This document shows positions 40,901 through 42,322 of a stretch of DNA of 42,322 nt, piece by piece. The stretch spans positions 1 to 42,322 of the forward strand of contig NZ_BCVJ01000012.1 of assembly GCF_001591685.1 (NCBI RefSeq). Reading direction: 5' to 3'. Position 1 is the stretch's first letter, and each line of letters starts with the position of its first letter. The stretch is from Ligilactobacillus murinus DSM 20452 = NBRC 14221. Lineage in GTDB: Bacteria; Bacillota; Bacilli; Lactobacillales; Lactobacillaceae. A program made the position numbers and the translations under genes. Under the pieces are notes generated by a model, which saw only the letters and a program-made list of their open reading frames with translations, was not told the DNA's origin and did no database searches.

Positions 40901-42322
40901 TTGGTATTATGGACCTTAGCCGTCAGATAAACATCTGCAAAGCTGCGCGCGATCCTAGAATTTTCAGCATATCCGACTAAGCCACCACCTTGATCATAAG
41001 CATTACCTGTCAGGGTGATCGTACCGGTAAATGATGCTCGTGAGATCTGCGTATTATTTTTGATCCGCGCTGCTAGACCACCAGTTGTTTGCGTCGAAGC
41101 GATCGTACCTTTTATATTGACATTGCTGATCAAAGCTCCATCTAAGACACGAGCTAAACTCCCAGTGTTAGCAATATTATCATTGATCTCAACATTTTCT
41201 AACAAGATATTTGCTATCGTTGCACCCTTGACCACATTAAACAGTGGTTTATTCAAATTGGAGATCGTATAGGAATTACCAGCTTTACTGCGCAAAGTCC
41301 CACTAAATGTCTCAGTGATATAGTTGGCATCTGTCCCAGCAAAGCCAAGAGCATTCAGATCGGCTGCGAGGATAAAATCACCCGTTGGATCAGCTTTTAT
41401 CGCCTTGATCAACTCAGCAAAGTTGGTGTATTCATTTGAAACTTCTGTCTTATCGATCAAAAAAGTGTGTCCCGTAGAAAAATCACGTTTGTCAGCTTGA
41501 TAAGTCACCAATTCTGGGGTCGCGATCGTAGCTTGATACTTAGTCTTTTCACCTAGTTTGATCTCTTCAAATGAAGCGACCGGTAAATACCAATCTTTTT
41601 GTTGGCGTGACACGATCTTGGCAACATATTTATTAGAATCAGTTGGTAACTCAGCTAAACTAGAAACTAACTCTAGACCACCATTGGTTCCTAATTGGTA
41701 TAAGCTGATATTATCAACATTTTTCAGCTCAACTTTTTTAGGTGTCAATTCCACCGTGATCGGTTTTAAGTTCTCAGTCTGATCACCTTGACCAATATCA
41801 TAAGTGTACTCTGTTTCGAGTCGATAATTCGTATTGTAAGCTAGATCAGCAAAAGTCGTCGTTAAGGTAGCTAGATCAACTAATTTTTCAGTTATTTTTT
41901 CGTTTTCTTTGTACAAACTTACTTTTATAGCCTGTAATTTCTTATTAGGATCAGTTACAGTGTAGCTAACAGTGGCTACTCTATTATCAACAGACTCGTC
42001 TGTCTTAACGAGCTCGACTAATGGCTTAGCATATAACTTAGTTCCTTTAGCAACGACCTCATTTACTGGTACTTTGGTGATTTCATTACTCTTTTCTACA
42101 CGTGCAAGCTCTTTTCCATTAGTATCGCGTGTCACTTCATATACGATCGTGCGCTCGCCTACTTGGCCTGCTGTTTTAACGACTGTTGTTCCAACAAAAA
42201 GTTCGGGATCACTTTGGATCTCACTCGTATAAGGGATCTTCTCTACTAAAACTTCTTCTGTCACTGTGGTTTTTGGCTTAGTCCCTTGGGCGATCACCTC
42301 TGTCACTGGCGCTTTGGTTATA
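37957..42322 (-). CDS. Large secreted zinc metalloprotease, M26 (ZmpB/IgA1 protease) type, N-terminus off window
   Basis: The reading frame is open to the window edge, so at least 1454 residues are present and the secretion signal and any anchor lie outside. Numbering from the Met at 42306, residues 1-10 end one G5 repeat (ITKAPVTEVIAQGTK begins at the window edge) and 15-88 form a complete second G5 repeat (IPYTSEI to NEVVAKGTK). After an Ig-like region, about four GLUG-type repeats follow near 410-570 (GGLVGYAENSRIARSFADV, VGGLVGRLASGVVEKSYATG). The C-terminal half carries HEMTH at 1126-1130 (38917-38931) with Glu 20 residues later in QEMGAE, the M26 zinc site. Substrate unknown; no LPXTG in the visible part. 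Confidence 0.9.
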   Translation of the reverse strand, partial: ITKAPVTEVIAQGTKPKTTVTEEVLVEKIPYTSEIQSDPELFVGTTVVKTAGQVGERTIVYEVTRDTNGKELARVEKSNEITKVPVNEVVAKGTKLYAKPLVELVKTDESVDNRVATVSYTVTDPNKKLQAIKVSLYKENEKITEKLVDLATLTTTFADLAYNTNYRLETEYTYDIGQGDQTENLKPITVELTPKKVELKNVDNISLYQLGTNGGLELVSSLAELPTDSNKYVAKIVSRQQKDWYLPVASFEEIKLGEKTKYQATIATPELVTYQADKRDFSTGHTFLIDKTEVSNEYTNFAELIKAIKADPTGDFILAADLNALGFAGTDANYITETFSGTLRSKAGNSYTISNLNKPLFNVVKGATIANILLENVEINDNIANTGSLARVLDGALISNVNIKGTIASTQTTGGLAARIKNNTQISRASFTGTITLTGNAYDQGGGLVGYAENSRIARSFADVYLTAKVHNTNDNVGGLVGRLASGVVEKSYATGTIKNDGLVKRAGGLIGSAWTNGRVVDAISAVKMENGYIFHGDVDFKRPPHQKTYYVSEVASGLTNDYPTAITEATAKEMLQNWQVAAPTWKAATVAQIIDYSQLPNYQAERELAYRNMEKLLPFYDRYTILKYGNKVLPSDKLYTTALTAVVPMKAGKVVGDSVVEPGQLTSLLLHFADETVTKVALESLGEYKQTNISEYQFANGLLYTPYQLGGEWDQLLTEVVTAYQTLNYYATETTASLALKPAEDSLKKAKKTALENYQKMHPAEVLTAEKTAAIEAKAVEQLRIEQLNELYLQDAFAKVQKDIKAQLGSLTTSMAVVDLNSAVIREDLKQRLEAKKLELTLALAYLERLYHINYGELDLHAIAAYYPDFYGKKVDILSWLSDFSKQGTKLAVKNNYATYAALFSQLTGDQDVVTYLEHNRRLFAPQLDDNTWFKGATKAYVYEAASKQVPDATVQIYDRLKGKNRLEYLNYLLPLLNLSEKNMFMFTTMTTVSFGIYERYIDEALKSDPTVYAAKQANIDRAVDKYAQIMADYYDTWYRIVDDKVKNQLLTRDIPIWDGYWIIDNTKTGNWKNRWVDKFDKSVSGVYEFFAPVGKMYAPNGLGAYATGSLVHFVVDGQLSDYGVAVSSHEMTHNLDGAVYFNGYDRRQEMGAETFAMGLLEVPSTPDQSQYGLNLAFDWSNKKNLTQASSFSDFTSSADLKRYMKGVFDVTYLLDYAEAQAIVAMSNADRRQYLRQITYDTNAKQDKITNSGLTYAEGIKLTSWESLIDNNIVVARSLSGGSYGKNVYMTVPLYAPIYAGLQNDNGSVGGLLFRKTAFELLADRGWEEGFIPYVSNQYKNQAKAEGEVFGDAYIFKQIWGTEYANYAEFKKAMFNERIAKKDNLRAITITYNKKQETIDSFAKLQTLMDQASAADMLLMRAGKRAVNVDNLKKAIMVEYHSLTDSFKTSIFN

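Noticed and set aside
37957-42322. Sortase anchor in the M26 protease
   Set aside because: No LPXTG-like motif plus hydrophobic tail occurs at the C-terminus, which ends shortly after a helical segment; in this family the anchor is usually near the N-terminus, outside the window.

Overview
The window looks like the chromosome of a low-GC Gram-positive of the Lactobacillaceae. Evidence includes the acidic RNA polymerase delta subunit, a PurR of Bacillus type, Veg, RNase M5, class II HMG-CoA reductase, several TTG starts, strong AGGAGG-type ribosome sites and many intrinsic terminators. A Ligilactobacillus-like host is a guess, not a demonstration. I see no rRNA, tRNA, CRISPR array, intact transposon or prophage.

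Layout. 1-2.8 kb (minus): pyrG behind a CTP-sensing type leader, rpoE and a DUF1934 gene. 2.9-4.9 kb: an HD phosphohydrolase that seems to lack a canonical start codon, then a scarred stretch with a remnant of a regulator gene and a small hydrophobic ORF. 4.9-8.3 kb (minus): a YibE/YibF-like membrane pair, a lipoprotein and a small membrane protein. 8.3-9.8 kb (plus): birA and a low-molecular-weight tyrosine phosphatase. 9.8-12.7 kb: an ABC-F ATPase, a YczE/YitT-type membrane protein and a 74-residue protein, with a repeated element between the last two. 12.7-16.2 kb (minus): prs, glmU, purR. 16.2-21.4 kb (plus): argGH behind three phased ARG-box-like sites, a glycerate kinase and ispE. 21.4-28.3 kb (minus): a DUF915 hydrolase, lipoate ligase and the pyruvate dehydrogenase operon with a cre-like site. 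28.6-30.2 kb (plus): a 39-residue charged protein and a 14-TM type MFS transporter. 30.3-35 kb (minus): veg, rsmA, rnmV, a TatD nuclease and metG. 35-37.8 kb (minus): a PgpA-like phosphatase, an HExxH protein and mvaA. 37.9 kb to the edge (minus): a large secreted zinc protease of the M26 (ZmpB/IgA1 protease) type, open at its N-terminus.

How it fits together. The Bacillus-type block metG-tatD-rnmV-rsmA-veg-ispE-purR-glmU-prs can still be read here. It has been split: about 14 kb carrying arginine, glycerate, PDH-lipoate and transporter genes lies between veg and purR, and ispE now points the opposite way. pdhABCD and lplA form a functional unit, because lipoate ligase charges the lipoyl lysine of the adjacent E2. 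prs, purR and pyrG all concern nucleotide supply. mvaA (mevalonate pathway) and ispE (MEP pathway) sit in the same window, so ispE looks like an orphan in a mevalonate organism.

The points most worth a second look are the ATC codon at the expected start of the HD gene, the M26 protease, the three ARG-box-like sites at exact 31-bp intervals, the pyrG leader, the repeated element at 12.3 kb, and a striking excess of GATC driven by NNG-ATC codon pairs.
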